From Crocodylus rhombifer (lineage: Eukaryota > Chordata > Crocodylia > Crocodylidae): 64,000 bases of DNA. Made by a program: the position numbers and the translations under genes. How positions within the stretch are numbered: position 1 is the stretch's first letter; every line of letters begins with the position of its first letter. Below the pieces are notes generated by a model. The model had not been told where the DNA came from. It was given only the letters and a program-made list of their open reading frames with translations, and searched no databases. Below are positions 22,150 to 36,431 of this stretch, piece after piece. The stretch lies in assembly GCA_038503035.1 (NCBI GenBank), contig JAVSML010024246.1, forward strand, positions 298,031 to 362,030. The letters run 5' to 3'.

Positions 22150-25100
22150 CATAAAAGACTGAATGAGAAAAAGCTTTAACTAGCCATGCATCTCCCACTT
22201 CTCTAAGGGAAACGGTACAAAAACATTCTAGAGCACGTATGCCTATGTGCATTGACCCACACACGGTAATTAATTCTTCTTTTTTTTCTTAGAACAATAC
22301 CAAGGAAATTACCTCTGTTTGTAAGCAAAAAAGGGTGTAACTCCTCCTGCATACTAACAAATGGTTTGTTTCAAACTCCAAACAACCCTTTTGCTATGTT
22401 TGGACACTTGCAGGAAAAGGAAGAAGAAACAAAGGAGTGACATAAGTGTCTACGCACAAACCAGTGACTTTTTAATAATTATGCACAGATTCCCCTATTT
22501 CTTGCTGTATTTTTATTTCTGTCACCCTCGTTTTTGCTTCTGGTTTTTTAAAGTAAATGGCTATTTGTCTGAAGAAAGCTTAAGGAGTATAGTATTTGTG
22601 TCACACCATTCCTTGATGGTGGTGTTAATGCTTTCATTCCCCTCTCTCTCCTACCAAAGTGGAAAATGCAATACAGAGTGAAATTAGTCCTGAACAAAAT
22701 GACTTGGGCACAAGCCATGTTGGGGGCAGGCTCAGAACACCCTGCTAGAGAGAGTTCATGCTGGATTGTGTCTGCTGACAAAAACCAGCTTCAGTCTCAG
22801 AGTTATCAGACAGTTTTGCATCCATTCATTCTTAACTTCAGCCGCCCCTGCCCATTTTCCTCCATCACAGCCTCTGGGATAAAGGAGCTATTATTGTACT
22901 GTCCATTTGAAGAAGAAAACTCCTGAAGCATTTTTGGTATCTGCAAAAAAATATGGGGTTTTTTTGAGGGTGGGGGGGGGTGGAGAGGATGGAGGAAGGG
23001 AGGGGTGCAAGCTGCTAAAACTAAAGGTGCTGCAAAGTAAGAGTCAACTTCTAAGAAAGCTATTTTTACTTGCCTTCTCACATCAAGGATGGGAAGGAGG
23101 AGAGAGTGTCAGCCCTGGTGTCTGGTGCATATGTGTTCATGCTTGCTTAAATGACATAAACGGTGAATGACTGTGGCCCTACCCCTGAGCACCCAGTTGG
23201 CAGGAGTGCGGGGAGGATATGAATGACAGCTACCATTGCCAGCCTGGCCCATCTCAGCTGCTGTCCAGGCCATAGACCCTGGCTGTTGCACCTCTGGCCT
23301 GCTTGCTGGCACATGGCTGTTTTTTCTGTCTACACATACAAAGAAAAAAGGGATCGGGGGGTGTAAGTCCTTCCCACTCAGACTGGTAAATTATCCTAAG
23401 TCATTAGCTGCCTCAGGGAGGTGACTTCCTCAGTCCACAGCCAAGGCTGAAAGGGAGAGTCTGTGTGCAAAGGCTCAGGGTCTCAGTGTCACAAAACGAT
23501 AGTTACATGCTGAAGATTACAGCACCAGCCCACTGCTCCCCTTTTCAGGCTCTCTCCCTGTGTGCCAGAAAAATAATAAATGCTCTCTTTCAAAACAGAT
23601 CCCTTTTGTGGTAAAGTGAGACGAGCCAAGATAATTAGAGGTTTTGTTCATTGAAATGAAGGCATTTTCCATCCGTGATGGTTAATACTAACAAAGGTGA
23701 AGGGCCTCATAGCTCCATCCTGAGTCAAGCCTAATAAAGGCACATCTCCAATGCGGAGTGCCCTGCCATTCCACCGCTGTGCACCTCTGGAGGGAGGCTG
23801 TCAGTCAGGCTGAAGTATGCCAAGTTGTCTAGAGGTTATGTGATGTGGAAAAATCTTTGGTCTGCTGAGGAGAAAAGTGAGCGTATTATTTTAGTGTTCC
23901 GCTGAGCTGTCCCAGCCTTTCTGTCTCGCCTGAGGGGGAGAAGGGAGGGGGAGATGGTTACATTTCAGAGTCTACTCTGGAATATCAGAGGTTCATGCAT
24001 TTTGTGCAGGTGATTGTGACCACTTGCTCAGACAGCAGGGATAACAAACTTGCTTTAATGGAAATGTGGAGGGATATGAAAATGGTGGGTTGTGAGTGTT
24101 TGTGTGAACATAACTCACCTCTTGAATATTCCTGTTGGCACCTTGCACTATATTCCTTGCCAGTGTTAGCAGACACAACACCCACTAACTTCAGCGGGAG
24201 TGGCAGGCATTCAGCTGATGGGATGATCAGATCCCAGATGTTTTACATTCTCAGTTCAGATACTGAAATGGGCCATGAAGAGATCCAAAAGCAGGATTCA
24301 AATTTAGGGTTCAGTCCTTTAATGTACAAGCAGCCTCAATTCTGAGAAACCTATCTTTAGTTACAGAGTAAAAGGGATGGATTGCAAACAAATGGGAGCT
24401 ATTGATATCCTGCAATAGAGATGATGTTACTGGGTGTGAAGAGCACTCGGCCCCTTGAAGATGTTCAAACACTTTGTAGAGCTGAGCTCTTTCAGAGTCT
24501 AGTAACAAATCTCTGGCAAGGGCTGCTGTTATTTCTAGAGGAGGGGTTAATACTCAGGGGGGAAAGGGAGGAGGGACACTGAATGGAGAAATATAAGGAG
24601 GAGTTCCAAAGCAAAGATTGGAGAGAGAGCATGAATGTATGAGTCTCTGAATAAAATACTTCATTGTTCTCCCCTGAGTGAATACATCATCAGATTACTT
24701 TTATGCCTGATGCTTTCAAATGGACAAGTTAGTTTATAAAATAAATAAACACAAAAAATAAAAGCTTTTTGTTTAAATTATAATGCCTTGCAAATTTGGA
24801 GTAAAACAGTAGTTCTGTGTTTCTCTTTGTGAACAATAGGACTACAGACAGTACAGACTGGCCTGTTTTTTTGCTGGGTTGACTTTTGTTTTTGTTTTTT
24901 GTCTTACATTTCCTACAGTGCATTCACAAAACCTGACCTAAAATGTAAATGAGTAAATAGCCGGCCAGATCATCCCTTTGATTCTAAGGGTGTGGAGAGC
25001 ATAGAAGTGGTGCATCAACTAAGGATTGACATAAAACCTGTCAGATATTGAAGGGAAGGTGTTCAACAGAAGTGACAGTTCCTTCTTGCCACATGGTATC

Positions 25101-27160
25101 TCTTCTAGGTAGACTCTGTACAGCTGGGACTTAGAATCAAAGTCATAATTTGGCTTGGCAAATTACAGTTAGACAGAGAAAAGGAACAGATAGAGTAATA
25201 CTGTCTTGTGTAGCATCAGGGAACTGTTGATGAGAATCAACAGTACTGCTAGCAGCTCTGTGGCGGGGCAGGTTCTATGTTGGTAGGCCCTCCGTAAAGA
25301 CAACAGAGAAAGCAGGTATAGACATTGTACAGATGACGAAGTACAAGATGAAGCAGTGCTTTCAGGCAGATAGAGTATCCTGCATCTTGATCTGTATACA
25401 GTTGGTATTTGGTAGTGCTGGAGTGGCAGGTCCCTATTCACTCCACAGAAAGGTACACCTCATCCAATACCTCATCTTGACAACCCATTGCAATCTACTT
25501 CACCAATGTCTTGTGCTTATTTTTTGGTCTCCACCAATGCCTGCCTCTATCTCTCATCTAAGGAAGGACATCATGTAGTACCCTGGCTTTAAAAGGACTT
25601 TCCAAAATCCCCACAAAGGTCTATGTGCATTTGGTCACATCCACAGACAAAGGAGGAAAAAATAAAATGAGAAAACAATAGCCTCAAAATAAAAATGATC
25701 TAAATGCAATTAAACTACAATACACCTAAATCCAGAAATGTGTGAAAACCCTAACCTTTGCTTTAGGCAGACAAGTTCTTAGCAAAAAGAGGCTGGATAT
25801 TAGATATTTAAGGGTAGAAGGAGCAGAGGATAAAAAACAATGAGAGAGAAAGAAAGAAATAATCCTGAAATCTGTTTTAAGTTCTGAAACTCTTCTCTCA
25901 GGCATTTGTAGCATGTCTTTTTCCAGATGAATTTTACTTTACAGCAAACTTAACCCTTATCTGTGCAACTTAGGTGGGGCAGGAAGGGGAGACGCATTAC
26001 AATAGAGTTGTGAGGAGAAAGATAACTATTTCATGGGATTATTTTGATTTCATTATGATTTAGAGGCGTGGTGAGAGGGCCCTACAATACCAGAGAAGAT
26101 TGCCTGATTGACTGCTCTGAAGCTGTGGATCCTGGAAGTCCTGAGAACATGGGCTGCCAGGTTATAAGCTTGGGAGCTGGCCCTCTCAAGGATTCCAGAT
26201 TCTTGATTCCTTCAAGATGGGTTGCCCCAAAGCAGGCTGGAAGCCAAGTAGGTTTTCTATGGAAACCTGGTGGCAGGCAGATTTTGAAACATACCTGGCA
26301 GGCCAGGTTCCATCACAGCTCTATCAAAATTTGAACAGTCTCTGTGAGCTGTTTTAATTTTCATTATCTGGTGTTCCCATTTTGGAGGATTTCTGACAAA
26401 CTCTTCTACTAAAGCTCATTTTGAAAGGCAGGCAAGACAATAACAGCACTCTACTTATAGGCGAGGCTTTAGCATAATATCTTGATCTTTTTATGCTGAA
26501 AATGTAGACTTGTTGTGTAGCAAAGGTAAGAGAGAGTCTTGTAAATGAGTTCATCATTACAGTTGAAACTGCAGTATAAATGAAGCCTATTATTGTTACA
26601 TAATAAATCACCCAAAGGTCATGAGAACTATACAGATGGCAAAGGTAGACTGCCCCATGTTTTATTTAAAAAAAAAAAAAAAAATTAAGAGACCTGCTTT
26701 AAGAAAAAGTTCAGCACAACTTTACTGAATTCACCTGGATGTAGTATGTGTAGCTGCAAGCCATGTTAGACCCACTGTATTTACTGTGTTGATGCAGCCT
26801 GTCAATGCAAGAAAATACTCATTGGACAACTTGTTGACAAGTGCAATATATGTTAAAACTCCCAGACAGCTGAATGATCATCTCGGGTGTTTTAACTTGA
26901 AATTACTAGGAAAAGAATTAAAACAATACACACAAACTATTGCACATGACATGCTAGACAGATAGTGTGAACATCTTATTCTTTTTTATTGAATAAAGAG
27001 TTGTTCCCTGAAAAGGGACATGTCTAGGCACCTCCCTAATGCACACTGTTGTGATTTTCATGGAAAGTATGAAAAACTCAGCTCTCCACAATTGCTGTGA
27101 AAAATGGCGTATACTATGATTTCCAACAGAATTGCCAAAAAAAAATCTTACTAAGAATAA
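22150..27160. other. Intron 1 stretch with little recognised
   Basis: Mostly unique-looking DNA. A G-rich patch lies at 22961-23008 and an A-run at about 26668-26684. GTAGCTGCAAGCCATGTTAG at 26751-26770 may be a tip of the hammerhead-like repeat family. 26060-26335 is moderately GC-rich and unclassified. Confidence 0.4.
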
Positions 27161-27312
27161 AATGCTGGCTCCCCAGTGGCAGCCAGAGGTCTTCGTGGCC
27201 ACTGGTGCCTGGCCTCACAGCTCACGGTGGGGGAGGGAAAGGCATCGGCTGGTGTAGCAGCATGAAGGGGAGCAGCAAAGATGGTGGCCACCCCGTCATC
27301 CTTCCTTCCCCA

Positions 27313-27434
27313 CCAAGGCCTCTCTGCCAATCAGTGGGAGTTAGGCTGCTTGAAGGACAGCCCTCTCTGCAGATCAGAGGTGAGAAGTGGGGCCTCCAAG
27401 GCCTCATGGCCAATCAGCAGATGGGGCTGCTACA
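27313..27434 (+). repeat. Direct repeat of about 38 bp in a GC-rich patch, period 83 bp
   Basis: CCAAGGCCTCTCTGCCAATC at 27313 recurs as CCAAGGCCTCATGGCCAATC at 27396. Each is followed by an AG, a GGG and then GGCTGCT. The surrounding 27160-27430 is GC-rich and unclassified. Confidence 0.6.
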
Positions 27435-28809
27435 AAATGACTGTGAAAGTGGCTCTGTACACTGTGAGCAGGCTGTGAAAAAACCTTTGTCTTGCCCTGA
27501 TTTAGGTAGGTCCCTGGTCATGGCACTTCCCTGGCCTCCCATCTTGAAGTGGGCAAGAAGACAGTCGCTGGGAAACAAGATTTGTTCGTAGGATATTCTG
27601 GCATTCCCTAGGTTCCACTGACTGCCCATAATTCACAAGGTTGTTCCTGGTGAAAAATCCAACCTTTCAGTGAAAGGGGAACGTTCTTGGGAGTTTCTTT
27701 TTGTTTTTGTTTTTTAAAGGCTTTTGATATGCAGCTTACATGTAGAGTTAATCCAGTTTTATCATTCTTTCTTTCCAAGGTAGGCAACGCCATTCCATCT
27801 AAGAATGACCTGTCTTTAAAATAAACACACAAATTAAATAAATAGAAAGGCAGGCATGACTTCCATCTCTGGGGATGATATACAGTTTCCGTCATCCTGC
27901 AGAACTGTGTTTCCAGGACGCCAAATTGCAATTTTAGCAACCTCATTTCCTGTCAAATGCAAGTTACACCCAAATGAGCTAGACAAAAATCAGCTCCTTA
28001 GAAATGACAACAATATCCCATGACTTGCAAAGGGTGGATGAGAGAAAAAAAGAAAAAGGTAAGTTTATAAGATAAGCCTGTTATAGGCAGCAAAATTTAA
28101 GTGTCAAATCCTTTGCTGGTGTCAACAGACCCAGCTTCATTGACCTCAAAGGATGTGAATGAATTTACAGGGGAAAAAAGGATTAATATCTCTAAATACA
28201 ATTTCCTGTGCAAAGCAGGTGGTGTACCAGATGCATACATTCATTGTTTGCTTTTTCTGTACATACACATTGATTGCACCCCCTTCCCAACACACACCCA
28301 AAGTATCTCTTCACAACTGTTCCCACTGAAGACCTAATGCAAAATATCTCTGTAATCAAAGAAGGATGTAGGTGTGCGTCTAAGGATACCCACCCATCAG
28401 GTAGACCAGAGCTGTACAGCTTCTTAAGTGGCTGGGTACTGTATTCCACGTGGGCTGCAATAGTATGAGCTCTGGGTTGCTATCTCTCCCATTGCACTGC
28501 ATGCATGCCCCAACTGCTACACTGCTTGTTTGGGCCTGTCACCACCACTACTACATCACACACACAGCCACCAGTTTAGACAGCCCTAAGGTAGACAATT
28601 CAAAAGGATACAAGTAACAAAAGAGGACATTCACAAAAGTGGCAGCATGCTGTGTGGCTGGGCTGCCCTAGAGCCTGCTTCACCCACCTGTTCCTGCTGA
28701 CATGCTCCAAACCTAGAAAAGCAAAGCCAGTGTAGCCACCCCAAGGAAGCAGTGTGTCAATGGGAAACAAGCCCTTGCATTGCTTTTAAAATGGGACTGT
28801 GGCCTAGGT

Positions 28810-29029
28810 CAGAGGTTCTCAAATTGTGGTCTGCAAGCTCCATTCATGTGGTCTGAAAAACGGTTGTGGAACAATCGAGAATATCTGTACCTGTAAGGTA
28901 AGACTACTGATATTAAAATATGAGTTGTGTGCTTTGATTTGAAGAACAAAAAGAAGTTTATTAAGTGGTCCACCGAAACCCTCAGCAATTTTCAATTGGT
29001 CCACGAAAAAAAAAGTCTGAGAACCACTG
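28810..29029. mobile_element. hAT-type MITE
   Basis: Termini CAGAGGTTCTCAAATTGTGG and GTCTGAGAACCACTG are flanked by gcctaggt (28802-28809) and gcttgggt (29030-29037), an 8-bp duplication with two mismatches. Non-coding. Confidence 0.8.
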
Positions 29030-29039
29030 GCTTGGGTCA

Positions 29040-30335
29040 TTTGTGGTACGTAGCAACTTAACAAGTAGTGAACCTGATGGGAGCATGGTGCCCAAATACC
29101 TTTATGGATCTGGCCCTTAGGCAGTTTTAAGCACGTAACTGTAGGCTCTGAAGTGACTTAAGTGCTCTGGAAAGCATGACTAACTGGTTAAGAAGTTGTT
29201 TTTATGACTCTAACCCATCCAATGACAATGATATTGTCATGACAATGACAGTGATATTTTTGCACAGCTGAGATGCCATGCAGTGATCATGTATTTCTAG
29301 GTTACTTTTGGGGATTCACTGCAGTTGTAGCTGAGCAAGAAGTCTCCTTTTTTGCACATCTGCCAAATACCAATACCCACTATGGGTGAGGACTGCAGTC
29401 CTTACATCCCCATGCTACTAGCTTTTTGAAAAAAATAGGGTGGGTCCACAGCCCCAAGCCTCTCCACAGTTTGGTAGTGTGGAAGTGAAAGAGAGCTGTG
29501 CCAGCTCTAATGATGGAATGACCTCTATGTGGTGTATGTGACTTGGGAGGAATTCTGTCTGAGTCAAGTAGAACTTTACCCGAGGCCTTTGGACTCAGCA
29601 GTGTAATGACTCCTCTGTGTGTAAGTTCACCAGAGCACAGTCTATCTGATAATATAAGCCTCTCCCAAATAAGCACACACAAGAGTTCAAAGTTCAGTGC
29701 TAAGCCTCCATAACTCAGAAAGAAGCCAGTGTGACCCCATGTGATATCAGTTTTATTAGTGGTGGGGTCCCAGCACCAATTTCAAGTCAGCAGGGAAGCA
29801 TCTTCTGTCTGGCAGGATTAGCCTAAATTGTTAAACACACCTTCAGTATTGTCATATCAGCTGTGCAGTCATCAATGTTCCAGCAAAGTGCCTCTGAGAG
29901 AGTGAGTGAAGATTCAGGTCAATCCTTAAAATGTAATCTGATGCTTGATAAGGGTGCTGAAAAAGTATGGGTAAAATTAATTTTACCCTCAACTGTTGCA
30001 CCTCTTTTTACCTCCTGGGTTCAAATGGAACTAAAATAACAAAATGTCACAAGAAAGACTGTTCTTGTGGCATTCTTTCTTAGTCAGCCCAAATCAGGAA
30101 TTGATAGACACTTTTTGAAAGTTTAATTAATCCAGCCCAGTTTAGGGATTAGAGTTTCCAGATATATTTTCCAGAAACAACTAAAATTTCTCATCCTCAT
30201 GCCAGGTCTTCACATCAATTAAAATGTTTTTCATCACTAGCTAGTTCTTTTATAAGTTTCTTTTTCATGGCTTTATATGACATTTTATTAGTTCAGAGTT
30301 GGAAGGTCTGAACTAACAGTGTTATGATGTGAGAG
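29040..30335. other. Intron 1 stretch with nothing recognised
   Basis: Contains a small duplicated and palindromic patch of ATGACAAT/ATTGTCAT at 29220-29255. Otherwise unclassified. Confidence 0.4.
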
Positions 30336-30339
30336 ATCT

Positions 30340-30535
30340 ACATTCCTTTTCCTGCTCTGCCCCAGGTCTCATTGGATGAGTCACTGAGACACCCTATGCC
30401 TCAGTTCCCCATATGTAAAATGGGGTTACCAACACTGCCCACCATCAAGGGTGTGTTGTAAGGATGAGTCGATTCAGAGGTTGTGAAGTGCTTGGATACT
30501 AGGGTTGTGGAGGGCAGATAGGTACCTAAAATTGA
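30340..30535 (+). repeat. MIR-type SINE
   Basis: A well-preserved MIR match: TGCTCTGCCCCAGGTCTC, GATGAGTCACTGAGACACCC, TGCCTCAGTTCCCCATATGT, AAAATGGGGTTACCAACACT, GTGTTGTAAGGATGAGTC, then GTGAAGTGCTTGGATACTAG and the TAGGTACCTA tail. Confidence 0.85.
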
Positions 30536-30539
30536 TATA

Positions 30540-32600
30540 CAGGTGGCAATGGGCCAGATCCTACTATGTTATCCCTGAAAAAATTATGACTTTATATGGA
30601 GTTGTTTTATTTGTTCTCCCTTTATTAGGGATCATTTCTAGCAGAAAAGGCTAATAATTTGGCTCTATGTCCTTCAGGCTCCTGAAGAGCGATGGAGACC
30701 AAAGCTTATTTGCGCATGCCTGCCTAACATGTTACAAACCATTTTGGCCTCCACCGAGCCCCTAGTAGTTTGTCAAAGAGCCATACTACAGTGCATTGTC
30801 CATTGCCACTGTCCTTTATGTGCTGTCAAGAGAACAGCAGCTTTCCATTCATAAATCACCAGTCATTGCCTGCAGAACGTGAATTTTCAGGAGGAGCTCT
30901 AACATAGCCAGAGTAAGAGGAGCGTGCAGTGTTGTCAGTTACTGATTCTTCTTCACTCACCCCATGTATATCTATTTGTCACCCCTTCTGTGACATAAGG
31001 ATTAACAAGGCTATCAACCTTTGCTTAACCATGGAGTTTAATCAGAATTTTACTAGAGTAAAAGTTTCAGGATTAGAGCCAATCTGAAGCTAAAACACGC
31101 ATGTATATGACACAATGGTGTAAGAAATGCTTGAGAAATGTGTAGAATGGACATTTTTGGGTTAAGTGGAGCACATTAAGGTCATCAATGCTGAGAACTG
31201 AGCCAGATTCAAAAAAAGGACAGCCAGTGTTAAACTCACCCCTGGGATATAGTAACTTGAACTGGTTCAGCTTTACTGATAACGGACTTCTAACAAGATA
31301 ACTCTACGTCACAAATCTACCTTGGAGACTTCTGAAAAGGCGAAAATTAAATCTGTTAATCCTAATCATTTTAGATATGTTCTCTAAAATACAAAGTAAT
31401 GGAAGCTATCTAGAGGCTCTGCATTACTTTCTGGAATAAAGAGGGAGTCATTAAGTGTATTAGTCTGCCCTGTAATGTATTTTCCAGTATGGTTTTGGTT
31501 CCTATTTACCGCATATTTTGTATGCCTCAACAGTCACAGGGTGATGTCAGGAATGTAAGGAGTAAACAAAATGGAGAGCTTTTGGTCAGTAAAGTACAGG
31601 GAGTTCTTTTCCTTTTACATAGCCAAATACTTCAAGCCTTTCATTGCCTGGGTTACAAGCAGCTTTTCACAAGCATTTCTGGTTGGAAATAGAGTATTTC
31701 TTCCCAGTGACACCATTTGTTTGTCTTGGCATCTAGGCAGTTGTATTTAAGACTATGTATTGCTACATTGTGCCACAATACAAATGGCAGGCATTTCAAA
31801 CTGATTTGTTTAGGTTCCTTCCTTTCCCAACATTATCTAAAAATAGATAACCAAGACCTCGTACTTTACATACATGTCATTGTTATTGGCTTAAATGAGA
31901 CCGGGAATGCAGTCATCTTCTACTCCTTTTTGCTTCTATAATGACTCTTTTATTTAATTTTCTTTTTCATATTGCTTGTGATGGGTGAACAGTTGTCAGT
32001 CTTACTATCACAAAAATCCCTTTTCATTTTGCCACATAGTATTGCTCATGTTAGCAGGTGATTAGATTCAGAGGATCCCTTCAAGTCCTATGTAGACCTA
32101 TATGCTGCAGTATTACCAAATTACCAAATCCTACAGATATTCTGAGGTCCACGAAGTCCTGTGCCCAGTAGGGGATCCAGGAATGAGTCAAGGGGAGTGT
32201 GGTTTTTACACTTTGGCTGTACCATGCATGTACAGTGACCTCTGAGTTTACTGTCTGGTCAGCACAGACTTCTGCTGGAGCTCCACTGAGCAGTGAGCTC
32301 TCAGTTCTCCGGCTGATTGGGGTGGGATCTGGCCAGAGCTCTTGCTTTCATGTAGTTCTAGAGCCCGGAGGTAAAGGCTGCTGCTGTTCAGCCTTCCTCT
32401 CCCATCCCCTCCCTGCTGAATTCAGCAGCACAGGAAAGAAGGGGATGAGTGGCAGCAGTCACGCTCACTCCATGGGCTTTGGAGATGCATGAAATCAGGG
32501 GCTCTGGCTAGACCCTGCACCAAAAGTTCAATGTGGCACAGTCGAAGAGGGGTATGATATATGCTAATATAAATGCACTGTAGATTAGAATGGGTTGGTT
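30540..32600. other. Intron 1 stretch with nothing recognised
   Basis: AT-rich unique-looking DNA; 32165-32500 is more GC-rich but unclassified. Confidence 0.4.
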
Positions 32601-32604
32601 AGTA

Positions 32605-32700
32605 GGGTGGCCATCATAGAGGACAGTCTGGTTGCCTCGGGTTTTGTATCAACAGAGGACAGAGTAGCAGAAAACTGGAATGTCCTCTATGATGGCTACC
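32605..32700. mobile_element. 96-bp MITE or hairpin with near-perfect TIRs
   Basis: TGGCCATCATAGAGGACA (32608-32625) and TGTCCTCTATGATGGCTA (32681-32698) pair at 17 of 18 positions. The element would run from GGGTGGCC to GGCTACC. The flanks GTA and TTA are close to a 3-bp TWA duplication, as expected for PIF/Harbinger, but not identical. Confidence 0.7.
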
Positions 32701-33369
32701 TTATTGGTCAGGGAAAGCCGGTGGAACACATGAAATATTCAAAGGTCATAATAATTAAGCTTTGGGAGACTAGTTTCATATCTGTACTATCGTGGTAGTG
32801 TGCTGTGGCCAGGATACTCCCAAGCACACCCAGTCTACCTGTTTCCATATGTATGTTCAAATCCAGAAATGCACTTAGTGAGGCCACTCTGGAGGTGCTT
32901 ACTCACTGCTGCTCTTGAGACCTCAGTCTCCAGTGCACTTGGCAGCAGCTGATAGAGGAGATTCCTAGAGCAACCTCACTGGGTTGTCTGTAAGTATGGA
33001 CTGCAAGAGTACAAGGGTATGTATGGGCCATAATTCCATTGGCTTGGATGCAGGTAGTGCAGTGAGGAAGGAAAGAGTGGGATTAAACAAGGGATTAAGC
33101 TGTGACCTTGTTAAAGCCCATCGGAATTTTGACATTTCACCCTCATATCTGAAGAGGGGTTTATGAAAGAGAATTAAAAAAGTTTAGGTTCCAGAAAGGC
33201 AAGGAAGGGCAGAAGATCTTCAAGAGACCTGGAGGTGAATGATGGCATATTATAAAGTCCATATGAGTTTGAGGAAATGCATAGGGATAAAGTGCATCAG
33301 AGTTTTAGGAAGACAGAGAGTCAGTCTAGATTATGAGGTGCCTTTGAGGCCTGTTGGATTGAAACCAGG

Positions 33370-33445
33370 GCCAGGAGAAGTTCAGAGATTGTCCAAGGCC
33401 ACTTGCATAAGCCAGATCCTGTTCTAACCACTAAGCAACACATTG
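33370..33445 (-). repeat. MIR-like fragment, antisense (tentative)
   Basis: TTGTCCAAGGCCACTTGC followed by GCCAGATCCTGTTCTAACC and ACTAAGCA matches the order of antisense MIR landmarks. Confidence 0.4.
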
Positions 33446-33449
33446 GAAC

Positions 33450-36425
33450 ACCTGGGTCATCCTGTGTTTGCAGGCATCCTTGTGCTGGTAGAGAAAAAAT
33501 GGAGCCTCAAAAACCCTTTGATGGGCTGTGAGGAGTGGTCAAGCATGCATAGCTTCCTGGGCTCCTGCCAGTAAGCACTTAGTTAAACAAAGTCAATTGT
33601 ACACCTGGTATCAGAGCAACCTGTGCAATCTGGGCCCTTCCCCTAATCGAGACCTAAAGTAATACATGTATTACAACAGCTTCTTCTTTCTCTGTATACT
33701 GACAAAAACAACCTACACAATGTTAACTCCAGAGAAAGAAAATAAACAATATACAGATTTTGAGTTTAAAAAACAATAAAAAGCAAGTATTATCTTTGTC
33801 TCCTCTTCCCATCGGCCCCTTTAGAAATGTATTTAAGAAAGTTTGTCCTGGGTAAACAGTTTAAATAAACACTTCAGACTTCCTAGGAAATGTAAACATG
33901 CTACTCTGACAGGAAGGCTTATGGAGGCCACAAACCTTCTGTCTTTTCTTGAAAGGGTCTTTCTTTCTCTTTGTGTGGTTTGCCCATCTAGAATTACGTA
34001 ATCACCTTCTAAGCCAAAGCCCTAATGAATCGCAGAGGAGAAACCTTACAGAGCAGGGTAGAGCTCTGCTGGTAAAGAGGCTTATCATTTCATACTCTCA
34101 CAGCAGGCTAAGACTACGTGTGAAATATGATCTTCTCACTACTGCAAAGTTGTTTCTAGCCAGGGAAAGAGATGAGGAATTTTCAGGATTATATAATTGT
34201 GCAAGCCTGTCATTTAGCAGTCAGCACACTGCATTCCTCATTCATGACCAGTGAGAATTTATTTAATGCTAAAACAAACAATAATTTCCACCAAATGAAA
34301 TGGCCATTCTCATGGTTCCTGTACACTCCTGTATTAGTTCTCATACTTTCCTATATTAGTAAGTACATGATAGTCTTTGTGTGCAAGTTAAACTTTCTTC
34401 AGACTTGTATTGAATACAAATAGGCTAGAACAGTAAAATGGAAAGGGGGGTGGGAGGTGGGGGCTTGGATCACTGGCCTTTACTTAGCCCAGTTATAAGT
34501 ACTGAGTTATCCAGTTCAGAGCTTCCCAAGTTATTTGGTATTGGGCTATTTAGGCTTTGTATAACCCGCATCACACTGGTACCTGTTTGCCTGCAACGGA
34601 CTCTAGGGTACAGCTCATTAGAAAAACAGGAAACTGCGATAAGAGTGGGACCCCAGCTTTCCTAAAATTAAGTTAGGTGGGGTTGGACTGGGCTCCTCTG
34701 TATTGCCCCAATAGAATGTATTTGTGTCATTAATATTGTATAGACTTATATTCTGATAGCAACAAGAGTTTCTTTTTTGTACAGGTTCATGCAGCACATT
34801 TATCATTGAAGGAGCAGGGCTCCATTATATTGGACCATGCACAAATAGAATAAAAAGATGGTCCCTGCTTGGAACAGCTTAAATCTAAGGAAGTGTGTGT
34901 AATGCATGTGATATTTCTAAATCACCTTTTTATTGAGTTTGAAGGGGCTTTTTTGGCAGGAAAACTAAAATGTTCCTTCCCCCCCCCTCCTTTTTTCCAA
35001 TCACACAAGATTACCATATGTCTGAGCAGTAATTTAATGCTTCAGTACCCTGTCCAGGTATTTAAAAGTCAGCATAATACTATTATTGACACGTCAGCTT
35101 TTCATGTGCACATCTTTTAGCAGAACTTTATTTTAAAATCTGATTAAAAAAAGCTTTTTTTAAAGATAGTGAAGTATGGTTCTAATGGCCAAAAATACAG
35201 TTGATTTCTTGCTCATAACCAATTAAAGCAAACCTGCTGTAAAGTTGCTCACAAAAAACATATGTTTATGAAGTTTAAGAAACAGGCTGATCTTTTTTCA
35301 GGAAAAATAAAAGTTTATATGCTAAAAAAATGCTAAACATCACAAAATGTGTATTTACGTATACATATCCACTGGTATTAATTTCCCTTTTGGTAGCAAC
35401 AGTGCTATGCAGGAGTTCCTGGAACTAAGTGCTGTAAATAGAAGGAGCATTATCTAGGTATGTACAGTGATATAGCAGCATCAAAAAATTACAGAAAAGC
35501 ATGTTCTCTCTTAAATTCACACAACATTAAAAATTACAGAATTGTTTTCCACACCATCCTATTATAATTCTTTAGTATTTAAGGGTCCTTATTTTGCAAT
35601 CCTAAATCTGGAGCAATTCCTTTTGACTTCAGGGCAATTATTCAAGATCTTTCCCCTGGATATGCAAAAGCAGTAGTGAAATTCCTGAAGAACCCACCCA
35701 CGCCTCAGGCTATTTTTTTTCCTGATGAGGTCCTAGTCTGGGTTACACATCAATATGATATGCATCTGCTGAAGATGAATAAAGTTCTCTTTCTCATAAA
35801 GTTCTTGTTTCTGCAGCTGAAAACAGAAAGGATTTTTACAAGCGTCCAGTTGACTTGAAATACAGCACATGCACTATTCTGCCCGTGTGTTCCAGGCTGG
35901 CAGCTAAGAAAATGCCTTATGCTTTCAGACAAGAGCATTACATTCACAATATCTCCCTCCCACGAGGACTTTAAGAATTCTAAAAGATGATGGCTACAAC
36001 TTGTATCCCTGAAAGATGATGGGAACATTTTTACAGTTCCCTTGAAAAACATAGGGCACAACCAGTCAGAGAGAAGAGAAAGATACTTTAAAAAACTGTT
36101 TTAAAACAAATGAGTCTGAAACTTGACATTCCTACCTACTCTGAGCCAACACAGTATCTGTGGCAACTGAAAGATATCAGATAGAGTTTTCTTTGAAACT
36201 CTGACAGCCTTAAAAAAAACAAAACAGAACTCAATATAATTCAAGAAAAAAGGTTCTTTATATCCTTTGATTCTAGGTATGGAAAAAACTGGCATATCCA
36301 GTTCTCTTTTGTCTTGTACTGGTATGGAAATGTCACTCAGAGTCCATATGAAACTAAAAATGTAAATGTTCCCCCTGCACATACACATTGAATAAGAACA
36401 AAAATCTTTTTAAAAAAGCCATTTG
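33450..36425. other. Distal intron 1, nothing recognised
   Basis: Unique-looking AT-rich DNA with a short C-run at about 34979-34987. Sequence close to a first exon often holds enhancers, but I see no specific evidence of one. Confidence 0.4.
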
Positions 36426-36431
36426 CCTCAC

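Larger units (their letters stand above)
16158..36431 (-). other. NEDD9: NEDD9 intron 1 (20,274 bp)
   Basis: Bounded by the exon 1 donor (GTGAGG at 36431-36426) and the exon 2 acceptor (AG at 16159-16158). It holds the repeats listed separately (MIR, hAT, a TIR element, a LINE 3' end, a tRNA-like SINE, a 96-bp MITE). I saw no additional exon with a recognisable product on either strand. Confidence 0.85.
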
